The notes under the pieces are model-generated. The model did not search any database. It was given only the letters and a program-made list of their open reading frames with translations, and was not told where the DNA came from. The translations under genes were made by a program, and so were the position numbers. Below, piece by piece: positions 51,910 to 63,315 of a stretch of DNA of 64,000 nt. Source of the DNA: Clostridium sp. SY8519 (GTDB taxonomy: Bacteria > Bacillota > Clostridia > Lachnospirales > Lachnospiraceae); NCBI RefSeq assembly GCF_000270305.1, contig NC_015737.1, positions 1,426,501 to 1,490,500 of the forward strand, read 5' to 3'. Position 1 is the first letter of the stretch; the number at the start of each line of letters is the position of its first letter.

Positions 51910-53178
51910 ATGGCAGGAAGAAATAACAACGACGACGATATTCGCTGCTCCTTCTGCGGCAAGTCCCAGAACCAGGTCCGCAAGCTGATTGCAGGCCCGA
52001 ACGGAGCCTATATCTGCGATGAGTGCATCGATATCTGCAATGAGATCATTGATGAGGAATTCGCGAATTACGGCACAGGAGAAGATACGGAATTTGATGT
52101 AAATCTTCTCAAACCGGAGGAACTGAAGGCATTTCTGGATGATTATGTCATCGGACAGGATGAAGCCAAGAAAGTACTCTCCGTAGCCGTGTACAATCAT
52201 TACAAACGAATCAAAGCCGGCCGGGATTCCGATGTGGAACTGCAGAAAAGCAATATTCTGATGCTCGGCCCCACCGGCAGCGGCAAGACGCTGCTGGCCC
52301 AGACCCTGGCCAGGGTGCTGAATGTGCCGTTCGCGATCGCGGACGCCACCACCCTTACCGAGGCGGGGTATGTCGGCGAGGATGTGGAGAATATTCTCTT
52401 AAAGATCATCCAGGCGGCAGATTATGACATCGAGAAAGCTCAGTACGGCATTATTTATATTGATGAAATCGACAAAATCACACGAAAATCCGAAAACGCC
52501 TCCATTACCAGAGACGTATCCGGAGAGGGCGTGCAGCAGGCGCTGCTGAAAATTCTGGAAGGCACCATTGCATCCGTGCCTCCCCAGGGCGGACGCAAGC
52601 ATCCGCAGCAGGAACTGATCCAGATCGATACCACCAATATTCTGTTTATCTGCGGCGGGGCATTTGAAGGAATCGACAAGATCATCGAGGCCCGCATGGA
52701 CAAGAGTTCCATCGGATTCAACGCAGAGGTATATGACCGGAACGATGTAAATATCAGCGATGTGCTGGCACAGGCGCTGCCCCAGGATTTTGTCAAATTC
52801 GGCATGATTCCGGAGTTTGTCGGCCGTGTCCCGGTGACAGTATCTCTGGACGCGCTGGATCAGGAAGCCCTGGTCCGCATCCTGAAAGAGCCGAAGAACT
52901 CCCTGATCCGCCAGTACCAGAAGCTGTTTGAACTGGACGGCGTGGAACTGACCTTTGATGACGGAGCAGTGGAAGCCATTGCAGAGAAGACCCTGGCGCG
53001 CAAGACAGGAGCCCGGGGACTGCGGGCGATCATGGAAAGCGTCATGATGGATCTGATGTTCCGGATCCCTTCCGATGACAGCATCACCGCATGCCGGATT
53101 ACCAGGGAATGCATCGACGGAACAGGAGACGCTGTGCTGTCCTTCCGTGATGACCGGCAGCTTGATTCAGCAGTATAA
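51910..53178 (+). CDS. clpX: ATP-dependent Clp protease ATP-binding subunit ClpX
   Basis: 422 residues. N-terminal C4 zinc-binding domain (CSFCGK...CDECIDIC), AAA+ module with Walker A GPTGSGKT (about residues 120-127), Walker [11 protein letters not shown], pore loops and C-terminal sensor 2 domain ([17 protein letters not shown]). It unfolds tagged substrates and feeds ClpP. Start at ATG 51910 with AGGAGG upstream, 33 bp after clpP. The stop is followed by two hairpins (53181-53242) before lon. Confidence 0.97.
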   Translation: MAGRNNNDDDIRCSFCGKSQNQVRKLIAGPNGAYICDECIDICNEIIDEEFANYGTGEDTEFDVNLLKPEELKAFLDDYVIGQDEAKKVLSVAVYNHYKRIKAGRDSDVELQKSNILMLGPTGSGKTLLAQTLARVLNVPFAIADATTLTEAGYVGEDVENILLKIIQAADYDIEKAQYGIIYIDEIDKITRKSENASITRDVSGEGVQQALLKILEGTIASVPPQGGRKHPQQELIQIDTTNILFICGGAFEGIDKIIEARMDKSSIGFNAEVYDRNDVNISDVLAQALPQDFVKFGMIPEFVGRVPVTVSLDALDQEALVRILKEPKNSLIRQYQKLFELDGVELTFDDGAVEAIAEKTLARKTGARGLRAIMESVMMDLMFRIPSDDSITACRITRECIDGTGDAVLSFRDDRQLDSAV

Positions 53179-53200
53179 TTACTTACATCTGTAAGTTCAG

Positions 53201-53242
53201 GAAAGCTGCCGTTGCGCAATTGAACGCTGCACGGCGGCTTTC
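53201..53242 (+). terminator. Hairpin between clpX and lon
   Basis: GAAAGC.TGCCG..GCA pairs with TGC..CGGC.GGCTTTC with interior mismatches; a smaller ACTTAC/GTAAGT hairpin lies just before it. Likely a partial terminator. Confidence 0.5.
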
Positions 53243-53321
53243 TGTGCGATTTGGCTGTTTGCGGGTGTGCGCATCTGCAGGAAAACAGGATCTTTTTTCT
53301 GTGAATCAATGAGGAGGTTGT

Positions 53322-55664
53322 ATGAACGAGACAATCGTGACACTGCCATTTGTTGTAGTGCGGGATGTGGCGATCCTGCCGGATACGGTGGCGCAGTTTG
53401 ATCTGGGCAGGGACAAATCCGTCAAAGCCGTGGAAAAGGCGCTGCTTTCAGACAGCAGGATCTTTCTGGCAGCGCAGAAGGACGGCAGCCGGGAGGAGAT
53501 TCCGACGGACCCGGAGGAAATCTGCCGGACCGGCACGGTCGTAACCGTCAGCCAGATCCTGAAATTACAGAACCATGCGCTCCGCGTGCTGGTGCATGCG
53601 GAGTCCCGGGGACGTCTGGTGCATATTTTTGAAGGGGAAGAGTATCTGCGGGCCGAGGTGGAACTCCTGCCGGAACTGTCGGAACTGTCCGCGGACAGTC
53701 AGACCGAGGAAGCCATGATCCGCAGTATTCTGGAAAGCATGATGGATTACTGTACGGTGAACCAGTCGGCGGGAAAGGAGCTGCTTGGCAAGATCGACGG
53801 ACTGACAGGCATTGTCAGCCTGGTGCGGGTGGCAGGCAGCGCCCTCCCCATGGATTTTGAGCGAAAACAGCGGATGCTGGAAGCCGACAGCATTCAGGAA
53901 CAGTATGAGATCCTCCTGGAATTCCTCATGCGCGAGACAAATGTGATCCGGATCAAAAATGAGCTGAAAGAGAAGGTTCAGCAGCGCATGGACCAGAACC
54001 AGAAGGAATACATCCTGCGGGAGCAGATGAAGGCGATCCGTGAGGAACTGGGTGAAAACGAAGAGTCGGAAGCGGACAAATACGAAGAACAGCTAAAAAA
54101 ACTCAGCGCCCCGAAAGAGATCAAAGAACAGATCGAAAAAGAAATCAGCCGGTTTCGCAGCAGTTCCGGATTTAACGCGGAGAGCACGATACAGCGCACC
54201 TATATCGAGACCCTGCTGTCCCTGCCCTGGAACAAGACCTCCAGAGACCGGAAAGATCTGAAGGCCGCCCGGCAGATCCTGGACGAGGATCACTACGGAC
54301 TGGAAGAAGTGAAAAAACGGATCCTGGAATTCCTGGCAGTCCGCAATATGACGAAAAAGGGCAGCAGTCCGATTATCTGCCTGGTGGGACCGCCCGGCAC
54401 CGGCAAAACAAGCATTGCCCGTTCCATCGCCAGAGCGTTAGGCAAAAAATACGTGCGCATCGGTCTGGGCGGCGTCCGGGACGAAGCGGAAATCCGGGGA
54501 CACCGGAGGACTTACGTAGGCGCAATTCCGGGGCGGATCATCGCGGCGATTCGGTACGCCGGCGTCAGCAATCCGCTGATCCTGCTGGATGAGATCGACA
54601 AAACCGGCAGCGATTACCGGGGAGACGTGGCGTCCGCGCTGCTGGAACTGCTGGATTCAGAGCAGAATTCCCGTTTCGTGGACCATTATGTGGAACTTCC
54701 GGTAGATATGTCGGAGGTACTGTTCCTGACAACGGCCAATGACCGAAGCGCGATTCCCCGTCCGCTGCTGGACCGGATGGAGATCATCGAAGTATCCAGC
54801 TATACCGCCAATGAAAAGATGCATATCGCGAAAGAGCATCTGATCGCGAAGCAGCGGGAGGCCAACGGACTGAAAGAAGACCAGCTGAGCATTTCAGACG
54901 CGGCCCTTAGCCATATCATCGAAGGATATACCCGGGAGGCCGGCGTCCGCGGGCTGGAACGAAAGATCGGTCAGATCTGCCGGAAAGCAGCCGGCGAGAT
55001 CTTTGAAAAGAAAAAAACAAAGGTCCACATTACCGAGTCCAATCTGGAAAAATATCTGGGACACGAACGTTTCCAGAAAGAGAAAATCAGCGGAGAAGAT
55101 GATATCGGCGTTGTGTGCGGCCTGGCCTGGACCAGCGTAGGCGGCACAACCCTGCGCATTGAGACCAATGTCATGCCGGGAAAGGGCAACATCCGTCTGA
55201 CCGGGCAGCTGGGCGATGTCATGAAAGAGTCCGCCCAGGCGGGGATCAGCTATATCCGCTCGATCAAGGGAAGCCATGCCATCGCGGCAGATTATTTTGC
55301 CAGCCACGACATCCATATCCATATTCCGGAAGGCGCGGTACCGAAGGACGGCCCCTCCGCGGGCATTACCATGGCCACCGCGATTTATTCCGCGGTAACG
55401 GAGATCCCGGTAAAAGGCGACGTAGCCATGACCGGGGAGATTACGCTGCGGGGCAAAGTACTGCCCATCGGCGGCCTGAAGGAAAAGCTCCTGGCGGCCG
55501 GCATGGCGGGAATCCATACGGTATGTGTGCCGGAGAAAAACCGGCCGGATGTGGAGGAACTTTCCTCCGAAATCACCAAAGGACTGGATATCACCTATGT
55601 CAGCAATATGGATGAAGTACTGTCCGCGGCACTGGCGGAGCCGGCCCCGGAACCGGCGCAGTAA
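53322..55664 (+). CDS. lon: ATP-dependent protease Lon
   Basis: 780 residues, standard length. N-terminal LON substrate-binding domain (about 1-200), helical linker, AAA+ module with Walker [10 protein letters not shown] (about residues 355-362), Walker B ILLDEIDK, and the C-terminal protease domain with the Ser679-Lys722 dyad ([10 protein letters not shown] and [10 protein letters not shown]). Lon degrades damaged and short-lived regulatory proteins in the cytoplasm. ATGAGGAGG precedes the ATG. engB follows by 17 bp. Confidence 0.97.
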   Translation: MNETIVTLPFVVVRDVAILPDTVAQFDLGRDKSVKAVEKALLSDSRIFLAAQKDGSREEIPTDPEEICRTGTVVTVSQILKLQNHALRVLVHAESRGRLVHIFEGEEYLRAEVELLPELSELSADSQTEEAMIRSILESMMDYCTVNQSAGKELLGKIDGLTGIVSLVRVAGSALPMDFERKQRMLEADSIQEQYEILLEFLMRETNVIRIKNELKEKVQQRMDQNQKEYILREQMKAIREELGENEESEADKYEEQLKKLSAPKEIKEQIEKEISRFRSSSGFNAESTIQRTYIETLLSLPWNKTSRDRKDLKAARQILDEDHYGLEEVKKRILEFLAVRNMTKKGSSPIICLVGPPGTGKTSIARSIARALGKKYVRIGLGGVRDEAEIRGHRRTYVGAIPGRIIAAIRYAGVSNPLILLDEIDKTGSDYRGDVASALLELLDSEQNSRFVDHYVELPVDMSEVLFLTTANDRSAIPRPLLDRMEIIEVSSYTANEKMHIAKEHLIAKQREANGLKEDQLSISDAALSHIIEGYTREAGVRGLERKIGQICRKAAGEIFEKKKTKVHITESNLEKYLGHERFQKEKISGEDDIGVVCGLAWTSVGGTTLRIETNVMPGKGNIRLTGQLGDVMKESAQAGISYIRSIKGSHAIAADYFASHDIHIHIPEGAVPKDGPSAGITMATAIYSAVTEIPVKGDVAMTGEITLRGKVLPIGGLKEKLLAAGMAGIHTVCVPEKNRPDVEELSSEITKGLDITYVSNMDEVLSAALAEPAPEPAQ

Positions 55665-55681
55665 CAGGGAAGGAGATAGAT

Positions 55682-56434
55682 ATGATTATCAGAAAAGCAG
55701 AACTGGAGACCGTCTGCGGGTACACCAGCAGGATTCCGGATCATGACAGGCCGGAAATCGCCTTTGCGGGCAAGTCCAACGTAGGTAAGTCGTCTCTGAT
55801 CAACTGCCTTCTGGAACGCAAATCCCTGGCCAGGACCTCTTCCAGTCCGGGCAAGACCCAGACCATCAATTTTTATAATGTGAACGATCAGATGTATCTT
55901 ACCGATCTGCCGGGGTACGGCTACGCGAAGATCACCCTGGCAGAAAAAGAAAAATGGGGAGAAATGATTGAACATTATCTCCATACGTCACAGCAGCTGT
56001 GCGCTGTGTTTCTGCTGCTGGACATCCGGCATGCGCCCCAGGAGAATGACGTCCGCATGTATGAATGGATGGAGTATCAGGGCTACGCGCCGATTATCAT
56101 TGCCACCAAAAAGGACAAAATCAAAAAAACCGAGGTAGACCGTCAGCTGAATCTGATCAGGGAAACCCTGCATATGCCGGAAGACGCGGCAGTCATCCCG
56201 TTTTCCGCGGAAACCCGCGAAGGCAGGGAAGAAATCTGGGCTCTGATGGAACAGCTGACCGGCTGTGAGAAAGAGCCGGAAAAAGCAGGACCGGTAAAAA
56301 CAAGGGATCCGGAGAAAAAGCCCCGCTGGAAGGAGACCGGAAGGACTTCCGCAAAGAAAACCATAAAGCAGCGCAGAAAGAAACAGGAAAAAACAGCTTC
56401 CCGCAAAAAGGGAAAACCCGGAAAACGCAAATGA
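55682..56434 (+). CDS. engB: Ribosome biogenesis GTPase EngB (YsxC/YihA) with basic tail
   Basis: 250 residues. G1 loop GKSNVGKSSL (about residues 30-39), G2/G3 elements with TINFYNVN and DLPGYGYA, G4 TKKDK. This essential GTPase assists late assembly of the large ribosomal subunit. About 45 residues at the C-terminus are almost entirely Lys, Arg, Pro, Thr (repeated KK and RK), beyond the usual ~200-residue end; this may be an extra RNA-binding tail. AAGGAG precedes the ATG. The stop codon overlaps the znuA-like start (ATGA). Confidence 0.93.
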   Translation: MIIRKAELETVCGYTSRIPDHDRPEIAFAGKSNVGKSSLINCLLERKSLARTSSSPGKTQTINFYNVNDQMYLTDLPGYGYAKITLAEKEKWGEMIEHYLHTSQQLCAVFLLLDIRHAPQENDVRMYEWMEYQGYAPIIIATKKDKIKKTEVDRQLNLIRETLHMPEDAAVIPFSAETREGREEIWALMEQLTGCEKEPEKAGPVKTRDPEKKPRWKETGRTSAKKTIKQRRKKQEKTASRKKGKPGKRK

Positions 56435-57465
56435 AAAACAAGTATTTATTCGTAAGTATCCTGCTGGCGGTGATACTGGCAGCAGGACTGATAATCGCAT
56501 ATTTCTGCGGTGCCGGAACAGTCAGAAAAACACAGAAAGACAGGACCCTGAAGGTAGTGACTTCCTTTTACCCCATCTATATCGCGGCGGAAAATGTCAT
56601 CGGCGATACAGAAGGGGTGACTCTGACGAATCTGACGGGAGAACAGACCGGCTGCCTGCATGATTACCAGCTGACCACAGAAGACATGAAGCATCTTTCC
56701 AAGGCAGATGTGTTCCTGATCAATGGCGGAGGCATGGAGTCCTTCCTTTCATCCGTCGCGAAGCAGTATCAGGATCTGGAGCTGGTAGACACCAGCGCTT
56801 CCTTTGCCAAAGAGGCGGCTGACCGGCTGGAGGAAGAAGAAAAAAAGACTGCCGATGCGCAGAACGGGGAAGAGGAAAAGGCTTCCGATGCGCAGAACGG
56901 GCATGGGGCAGAGAGAGACGGGTCCGAACCGGAAGAATCCGGGGAAGAGGAAGAGAGCAACGCCCATTACTGGATGAATATGGCGGATTATCAGAAACAG
57001 GTCCAGGCCATCGCGGAGGGACTCTCCAAAGCGGATCCGGACCACGCGGAGGCTTATGCGGCCAATGCCCGGGCGTATCAGGCCAAAATCCAGAAACTGA
57101 TCGATGCATCTGCCGACCTGAAAAAGAAACTGTCCGGCCGCCGGATTATCGTATTTCATGAAGCCCTGGAGTTTTTCGCGGAAAATTTCGACATGAAAAC
57201 CGTGGCGGACCTGGATCTGGATGAAGAACGGCAGGTCAGCGCCAATGAGGTTTCCGGAATCCTGGGGGCGATCCGCAATGACGGCGTCCGCCTGGTACTG
57301 GCGGAACGTCTCTACGGCGAAAGCATGGGAAATACCGTTCAGTCCGAGACCGACGCGGAGGTGCTGTACATGAACACGCTGGTTCGCGGAAAGTATTCCA
57401 AAGATGCCTATTTAACGGGCATGCAGTCCAATATTGATAAATTACGCAAATGGAGCGGACAGTAA
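56431..57465 (+). CDS. znuA: Metal ABC transporter substrate-binding protein (ZnuA-like)
   Basis: 344 residues; starts in the ATGA overlap with engB. N-terminal hydrophobic anchor (about residues 5-27) with AYFC, a non-canonical lipobox, so anchoring by lipid is uncertain. The metal site can be traced: HDYQL (first His), NAHYWMN (second His), FHEAL (third His) and an acidic C-terminal residue in SETDAEVL. Between residues about 130-175 a strongly acidic loop with internally repeated DAQNG units replaces the His-rich loop of classical zinc ZnuA; it contains only one His. Together with the next two genes it forms a zinc or manganese importer; the metal is not proven. No Zur box was recognised. 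Confidence 0.87.
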   Translation: MKNKYLFVSILLAVILAAGLIIAYFCGAGTVRKTQKDRTLKVVTSFYPIYIAAENVIGDTEGVTLTNLTGEQTGCLHDYQLTTEDMKHLSKADVFLINGGGMESFLSSVAKQYQDLELVDTSASFAKEAADRLEEEEKKTADAQNGEEEKASDAQNGHGAERDGSEPEESGEEEESNAHYWMNMADYQKQVQAIAEGLSKADPDHAEAYAANARAYQAKIQKLIDASADLKKKLSGRRIIVFHEALEFFAENFDMKTVADLDLDEERQVSANEVSGILGAIRNDGVRLVLAERLYGESMGNTVQSETDAEVLYMNTLVRGKYSKDAYLTGMQSNIDKLRKWSGQ

Positions 57466-58302
57466 ATGCATAAATTAATCGAACCCTGCGGTCTGCACTG
57501 CATAAAAATCAATCAGATCGGCGTCACCATCGGGGAGCAGACGATTCTGTCCGATGTGAGCATGCATATTCACTGCGGACAGCTGGCGGCGGTCATCGGC
57601 CGTAACGGCGCCGGTAAATCGACCCTGATCAAGGCGATTCTGGGGGCAGTGCCCCATACCGGCACAATTGAATTTAAAGACCGGGAAGACGGACACATCC
57701 AGCACATGCGGATCGGATATGTGCCCCAGTCGCTGAATGTGGAAAAAAAGACCCCCTTAAGCGTCTATGATATGTTTGTCTGCTATCAGTCCCGGTTTCC
57801 GGCCTTCCTGGCCAGAAACAAAAAACTGTACCGCAGAATCCGGGAAACGCTGGCCGTGTTTCACGCGGAGGACCTGATCGACAAACAGGTCTGCAATCTT
57901 TCCGGCGGAGAGCTGCAGCGGGTGATGCTTTCCATGGCAGTGATGGACGAACCCAACCTGCTCCTGCTGGACGAGCCGGTGTCCGGCATTGACCAGAACG
58001 GCATGGACCTGTTTTTCCGCACCATTGAGGATCTGAAGACCCATTACGACCTGGCGGTGATCCTGATTTCCCATGACCTGGATTATGTGGCGGCCTACGC
58101 GGATCAGGTGATTCTCCTGGAACACCGGGTGCTGGCCCAGGGATCGGTGCGTCAGGTATACGGAAGTGAAGCGTTTCACCGGGTATTCGGCGCTTATGAC
58201 CTGGACCGGATCCCCCGGGAGCGTCTCCGGGAGGAAGCGCGGACCTCCGCCATCGGAAACCGGAAGCACACAACCATGGGAATCTGGAAGGAGGGGGAAT
58301 AG
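57466..58302 (+). CDS. znuC: Metal ABC transporter ATP-binding protein (ZnuC-like)
   Basis: 278 residues. Walker A GRNGAGKSTL (about residues 43-52), signature LSGGELQRVM (about 145-154), Walker B LLLLDEPVSGID, and H-loop ILISHDLDYV. It powers the importer made by its two neighbours, on the inner face of the membrane. It starts directly at the znuA stop (TAAATG), i.e., fully coupled. ZnuC proteins from zinc transporters have VISHD too, so the metal remains open between zinc and manganese. Confidence 0.92.
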   Translation: MHKLIEPCGLHCIKINQIGVTIGEQTILSDVSMHIHCGQLAAVIGRNGAGKSTLIKAILGAVPHTGTIEFKDREDGHIQHMRIGYVPQSLNVEKKTPLSVYDMFVCYQSRFPAFLARNKKLYRRIRETLAVFHAEDLIDKQVCNLSGGELQRVMLSMAVMDEPNLLLLDEPVSGIDQNGMDLFFRTIEDLKTHYDLAVILISHDLDYVAAYADQVILLEHRVLAQGSVRQVYGSEAFHRVFGAYDLDRIPRERLREEARTSAIGNRKHTTMGIWKEGE

Positions 58303-58303
58303 C

Positions 58304-59113
58304 ATGGCAGTCTTTCAGACCTTGTTTACCTATGACTTTATGCGTCTGGCTTTTCTGGCGATTCTGATCATCACTCCCCTGTTTGGCATCCTGGGCACCA
58401 TGGTGGTCAGCGACAAGATGGCCTATTTCTCAGATGCGCTGGGCCATTCCGCCCTGTGCGGCATGGCGGTGGGCGTACTCTTTGGCGTCGCCAACACCAC
58501 CGTGTCCCTGATGATCTTCGGCGTCCTGTTTGCGCTGCTTCTGAATCTGATCCGGAGCAAAAGTCCGGCCTCCACGGACACCATCATTTCGGTGCTGTCT
58601 TCCAGCTGCATAGCCGTGGGCCTGATTATTCTGTCCCGCAACGGCAATTTCAGCAAATATTCCAGTCTGCTGATCGGCGATGTCTTAAGCATTACCAGGG
58701 GCGAGGTGATCGGACTGTTTCTGATCTTTCTGGCCACGCTGGTGTTCTGGATCCTGTGTTTTAACCAGCTGCAGGCAGTGAGCCTTCATCCGGTGCTGGC
58801 AAAAAGCAGAGGCTTTCGCGTGGCAGTGATTGAAAATCTGTTTACGGCGGTGATCGCGCTGGTGGTAATGCTTTCCATCAAATGGATCGGTATCCTGATC
58901 ATTAACGCGCTGCTGATTCTGCCGCCGGCGGCTTCCCGCAACATTTCCGAAAATGTCAGGGAATACCATCTGTTTGCGGTGATTTTTTCCGTGTTCAGCG
59001 GTCTGCTGGGACTGGTGATTTCCTATTTCGCGAATGTGGCTACCGGCCCCACGATTATTGTGATTGCGGCAGTGATTTTTTTCGCCACATATATTTTCGG
59101 CCGCAATCGCTAA
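58304..59113 (+). CDS. znuB: Metal ABC transporter permease (ZnuB-like)
   Basis: 269 residues from ATG 58304 (GGAGGGGG ten bases upstream; the frame is open further back inside znuC as a shadow). Seven or eight membrane segments, typical ABC-3 permease, with FSDALGHSALCGMAVG near residue 43 and a conserved SIKWIGILIINALLILPPAASRN region (about 180-205). It forms the pore for zinc or manganese import with the previous two proteins. valS follows after 115 bp. Confidence 0.92.
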   Translation: MAVFQTLFTYDFMRLAFLAILIITPLFGILGTMVVSDKMAYFSDALGHSALCGMAVGVLFGVANTTVSLMIFGVLFALLLNLIRSKSPASTDTIISVLSSSCIAVGLIILSRNGNFSKYSSLLIGDVLSITRGEVIGLFLIFLATLVFWILCFNQLQAVSLHPVLAKSRGFRVAVIENLFTAVIALVVMLSIKWIGILIINALLILPPAASRNISENVREYHLFAVIFSVFSGLLGLVISYFANVATGPTIIVIAAVIFFATYIFGRNR

Positions 59114-59228
59114 ACGGTAGGCAGGATATGGAATTTGTGTTAAAATATGGAATTGGTTTCCTGGGGAAACCGCTGAAGATATGAGCAGAAATCTGCAGAA
59201 TACAGCAGCAGAAAGGGATCATGAATCT

Positions 59229-61874
59229 ATGAAAGAATTAGCAAAGACCTACGATCCGAAAGGACTGGAGGACAGACTGTATAAAAAATGGGAAGATCAC
59301 CATTATTTTCACGCAAAGGTGGATCCGGAGAAGAAGCCCTTCACGATTGTGATGCCGCCGCCAAATATTACCGGTCAGCTGCACATGGGACACGCGCTGG
59401 ACAATACCATGCAGGACATCCTGATCCGGTATAAGCGGATGCAGGGCTACTCGGCCCTCTGGCAGCCGGGAACCGATCACGCCGCCATCGCCACGGAAGT
59501 GAAAGTCCTGGCCGCCTTAAAGGAAAAAGGCATCGAAAAGAAGGACCTGACCCGGGAAGAATTCCTGAAATATGCCTGGGAATGGAAGGAAGAATACGGC
59601 GGACGGATTGTCCGGCAGTTAAAGAAGCTGGGATCTTCCGCGGACTGGGAGCGGGAACGCTTTACCATGGACGAGGGCTGCTCCGAGGCAGTGCGGGAAG
59701 TATTTATCCGTCTCTACGAAAAAGGCTATATTTACAAAGGATCCCGGATCATCAACTGGTGCCCGAAATGCCAGACCTCCATCTCGGATGCCGAGGTAGA
59801 GCATGAAGAGCAGAAAGGCCATTTCTGGCATATCCGCTATCCCATTGCCGGCGAAGAAGGCAGATATGTGGAGATCGCCACCACCAGACCGGAGACGATG
59901 CTGGGAGATACCGCGGTAGCTGTCAACCCGGAGGATGCCCGCTATCAGGACCTTATCGGCAAGACCCTGATCCTCCCGATCGTTAACAAAGAGATCCCGG
60001 TGATCGCGGATTCCTATGTGGACAAAGAGTTCGGCACCGGCTGTGTGAAGATTACACCGGCCCACGATCCCAACGACTTTGAGGTGGGCAGACGCCACGG
60101 CCTGGAAGAGATTAATATCCTGAACGATGACGGCACCATCAATGCCAACGGCGGAAAATACGAAGGCATGGACCGTTATGAAGCCCGGGAAGCCATTGTA
60201 AAAGAACTGGACGCACAGGGACTTCTGGTAAAAGTGCGGGAACACGTGCACAACGTGGGCACCCATGACCGGTGCCATACCACGGTGGAACCGATGATCA
60301 AGCCCCAGTGGTTTGTGGCCATGGAAGAAATGGCGAAACCTGCCATCGAGGCCTTAAAGAGCGGCAAGCTGAAATTCGTGCCGGAGAACTACGGCAAAAC
60401 CTATATGCACTGGCTGGAGGGAATCCGCGACTGGTGCATCTCCAGACAGCTGTGGTGGGGCCATCGGATACCGGCGTATTACTGCAAAGACTGCGGAGAG
60501 ATGACCGTGGCCAAGGAAGCGCCCGCAGTCTGCCCGAAGTGCGGAAGCACCCATCTTTATCAGGACGAGGATACGCTGGATACCTGGTTCTCTTCCGCCC
60601 TGTGGCCCTTTTCTACCCTGGGCTGGCCGGAGCAGACCCCGGAACTGAAGTATTTCTATCCGACGGATGTGCTGGTCACCGGATATGACATTATTTTCTT
60701 CTGGGTGATCCGAATGGTATTTTCCGGACTGGAGCAGACCGGGGAGGTACCGTTCCACACGGTTCTGATCCATGGACTGGTGCGGGATTCCCAGGGACGC
60801 AAGATGAGCAAATCCCTGGGCAACGGCATCGATCCGCTGGAAGTAATCGACAAATACGGCGCGGACGCCCTGCGTCTGACACTGATTACCGGCAATGCGC
60901 CGGGCAACGACATGCGTTTTTACTGGGAGCGCGTGGAGGCCAGCCGCAATTTTGCCAACAAGGTGTGGAACGCTTCCCGTTTCATCATGATGAATCTGGG
61001 AGATACCCAGCCGGCGGAGCCGGCAGCCGCGGACCTGCAGCCCGTGGACCGCTGGATTCTGTCCCGTGTCAATACCCTGGCCCGGGAAATGACGGAAAAT
61101 ATGGACAAATATGAGCTGGGCATTGCCGTCCAGAAAGTATATGACTTTATCTGGGAGGAATTCTGCGACTGGTACATTGAGATCGCCAAAGTGCGCCTGT
61201 ATCAGAAGGAGAAAGACCCGGCAGCCGCCGACACGGCGCTCTGGGTATTGAAGACCGTGCTGACCAATGCCTTAAAGATGCTGCATCCCTTTCTTCCGTT
61301 CATCACGGAGGAGATTTACTGCACGCTTAATCCGGAGGAAGAGACCATTATGCTGGCAGCCTGGCCGGAATTCCGTCAGGACTGGGAGTATCCGCAGGAA
61401 GAGCAGTCCATGGACGCGGTGATGACGCTGGTAAAGGCAGTCCGGAACATGCGGTCGGAGATGAATGTGCCGCCATCCAGAAAGGCAGGCTATTTCATCG
61501 TGACGGAAGATCAGGACCTGGCAGACTGCTATACCGCGCTGCGGCAGGATTACAGCAATCTCATCAGCGCTACCGATGTGCTGGTACAGAAGGATAAGGC
61601 CGGAATACCGGACGACGCGGTGTCTGTAGTGATCCCGAAGGCAGTGGTGTATGTGCCGCTGGAAGAGCTGGTGGATTTGGACAAAGAGCGGGAACGGCTG
61701 CGCAAGGAGCAGACCAGACTGGAAAAAGAGCTGAAACGTTCCAAAGGAATGCTGTCCAATGAAAAATTCCTGAGCAAGGCGCCTCGCGAAAAAGTAGAGG
61801 AAGAAAAGGCAAAACAGGAAAAATACCTGCAGATGATGGAAGACGTAACCAGACGTCTGGAACAGTTAAAATAA
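59229..61874 (+). CDS. valS: Valyl-tRNA synthetase
   Basis: 881 residues from ATG 59229; the family normally starts [11 protein letters not shown] here and AAAGGGA is upstream. ATG 59181 in the same frame adds 16 residues without a site and is less likely. Signature HIGH in [15 protein letters not shown], editing domain with [20 protein letters not shown] as [12 protein letters not shown] (about residue 530), anticodon-binding domain, and a C-terminal coiled coil (about 805-880) typical of ValRS. It charges tRNA-Val. No T-box is seen in the short leader, so it is probably transcribed with or right after the metal transporter. Confidence 0.95.
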   Translation: MKELAKTYDPKGLEDRLYKKWEDHHYFHAKVDPEKKPFTIVMPPPNITGQLHMGHALDNTMQDILIRYKRMQGYSALWQPGTDHAAIATEVKVLAALKEKGIEKKDLTREEFLKYAWEWKEEYGGRIVRQLKKLGSSADWERERFTMDEGCSEAVREVFIRLYEKGYIYKGSRIINWCPKCQTSISDAEVEHEEQKGHFWHIRYPIAGEEGRYVEIATTRPETMLGDTAVAVNPEDARYQDLIGKTLILPIVNKEIPVIADSYVDKEFGTGCVKITPAHDPNDFEVGRRHGLEEINILNDDGTINANGGKYEGMDRYEAREAIVKELDAQGLLVKVREHVHNVGTHDRCHTTVEPMIKPQWFVAMEEMAKPAIEALKSGKLKFVPENYGKTYMHWLEGIRDWCISRQLWWGHRIPAYYCKDCGEMTVAKEAPAVCPKCGSTHLYQDEDTLDTWFSSALWPFSTLGWPEQTPELKYFYPTDVLVTGYDIIFFWVIRMVFSGLEQTGEVPFHTVLIHGLVRDSQGRKMSKSLGNGIDPLEVIDKYGADALRLTLITGNAPGNDMRFYWERVEASRNFANKVWNASRFIMMNLGDTQPAEPAAADLQPVDRWILSRVNTLAREMTENMDKYELGIAVQKVYDFIWEEFCDWYIEIAKVRLYQKEKDPAAADTALWVLKTVLTNALKMLHPFLPFITEEIYCTLNPEEETIMLAAWPEFRQDWEYPQEEQSMDAVMTLVKAVRNMRSEMNVPPSRKAGYFIVTEDQDLADCYTALRQDYSNLISATDVLVQKDKAGIPDDAVSVVIPKAVVYVPLEELVDLDKERERLRKEQTRLEKELKRSKGMLSNEKFLSKAPREKVEEEKAKQEKYLQMMEDVTRRLEQLK

Positions 61875-61885
61875 ACCGAATCTCC

Positions 61886-61926
61886 AAGGGGTGCCGCGAA
61901 ACGGATGGAAAGCGGCATCCCTTCTT
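61886..61926 (+). terminator. Terminator after valS
   Basis: AAGGGGTGCCGC pairs with GCGGCATCCCTT around a 14-base loop, followed by CTTGT; T tract weak. Confidence 0.6.
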
Positions 61927-61959
61927 GTACAATAAAGCGGAAGAACAGGAGACATACCG

Positions 61960-63315
61960 ATGACAGTAGAGGAAGCGGAAGCATATCTGAATGATCTGCC
62001 CCATTTCACAAAAAAGAACCCCATGACCCATACGGTAAAATTCATGGAAGCCCTGGGAAATCCCCAGGAGCAGTTCCGGGTGATTCATGTGGCGGGCAGC
62101 AATGGAAAAGGAAGCACCTGCAGTTTTCTGTATTCCATTCTGACAGCAGCAGGCTGCCGGGCGGCCCTGTTTACCTCTCCCCACCTGGTGGATATCCGGG
62201 AGCGGTTCCGCCTGCCGGAGGGCATGTGCAGCCGCAGGGATTTTCTGGAAGCCTATCAGCTGGTCCGGGATACGGCGGATCTGATGCACCGGCAGGGAGA
62301 GGATTATCCCACCTATTTTGAGTTCATATTCGCCATCGGCATGCTGATTTTCCAAAAGCACCGGATTCCCTATGTGGTCATGGAGACCGGGCTGGGCGGA
62401 CGGCTGGATACCACAAATGTGGTCAGACATCCGGAACTGTGTATCCTGACTTCCATCAGTCTGGAGCATACGGAGTATCTGGGCAGCACCATTGCCCGGA
62501 TTGCGGAGGAAAAGGCCGGCATCATCAAGCCCGGCGTGCCGGTGATCTTTGACGGCAGCAATCCGGAGGCTGCCCGGGTGATCCGGGAGACAGCGGCTGC
62601 CCGGGGATCGGCATTTTACGAAATTCTTAAAAATATGTGTAGAATTCGTGAAAGCAGAGGGGGCAGTATTGATTTTTCCCTGTCCACTGCGTATGATAAG
62701 GAAACAGTGTGGCAGATTCCCTTCGCGGCCACTTATCAGGTGGTGAACGCGGCGCTGGCCATTACCGGCTTCCGCGTACTGACGGAAACCGACGAATTTC
62801 TCCGGAATCTGACCACAGAGGAGCAGGAGGCAGCCATTGCCCGCGGGCTGGCGGATACCGTATGGCCGGGACGGATGCAGGAGATTCTGCCGGGGGTGAT
62901 CTTTGACGGCGCCCATAACGCGGACGGCATCCGGGAATTTACAGACAATGCGGCACGGATCTGCAGAGAAGACCCTTACCCGCCGCTGCTGCTGTATTCC
63001 ATGGTACGGGAAAAAGACTATCACCGCTGCGCGCAGATCCTGTCAGGGATGCGCTGGGACAGAATTGTGATCAGCCGGATTCCCTCGGAGCGGGGGCTGG
63101 ACTGCATATGTTTGAAGGAAGCCTTTCCGGAGTATCTGCAGCCGCAGATTTTCACGGAAGAATCATATCAGGAAGCATTTCACCGGCTTCTGACAGAGCG
63201 GAAGCCGGGACAGAGAATATTCTGCACCGGTTCTCTGTATTTTATCGGTGCATTGCTGGAGACTGTCCGCAGACCGGACAGCGGACCGGCAGCGACAGGA
63301 GAAAGCAATGTTTGA
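61960..63315 (+). CDS. folC: Bifunctional folylpolyglutamate synthase/dihydrofolate synthase
   Basis: 451 residues. Mur-ligase fold: ATP loop GSNGKGSTCSF (about residues 47-57), TSPHLVDIRERFR, and METGLGGRLDTTN (about 141-153), SISLEHTEYLG. The second domain begins with WPGRMQEIL.. and FDGAHNADGI. It adds glutamate to dihydropteroate and to folates, keeping them in the cell. GAACAGGAG lies upstream of ATG. Its end overlaps a 48-residue gene by eight bp. Confidence 0.93.
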   Translation: MTVEEAEAYLNDLPHFTKKNPMTHTVKFMEALGNPQEQFRVIHVAGSNGKGSTCSFLYSILTAAGCRAALFTSPHLVDIRERFRLPEGMCSRRDFLEAYQLVRDTADLMHRQGEDYPTYFEFIFAIGMLIFQKHRIPYVVMETGLGGRLDTTNVVRHPELCILTSISLEHTEYLGSTIARIAEEKAGIIKPGVPVIFDGSNPEAARVIRETAAARGSAFYEILKNMCRIRESRGGSIDFSLSTAYDKETVWQIPFAATYQVVNAALAITGFRVLTETDEFLRNLTTEEQEAAIARGLADTVWPGRMQEILPGVIFDGAHNADGIREFTDNAARICREDPYPPLLLYSMVREKDYHRCAQILSGMRWDRIVISRIPSERGLDCICLKEAFPEYLQPQIFTEESYQEAFHRLLTERKPGQRIFCTGSLYFIGALLETVRRPDSGPAATGESNV

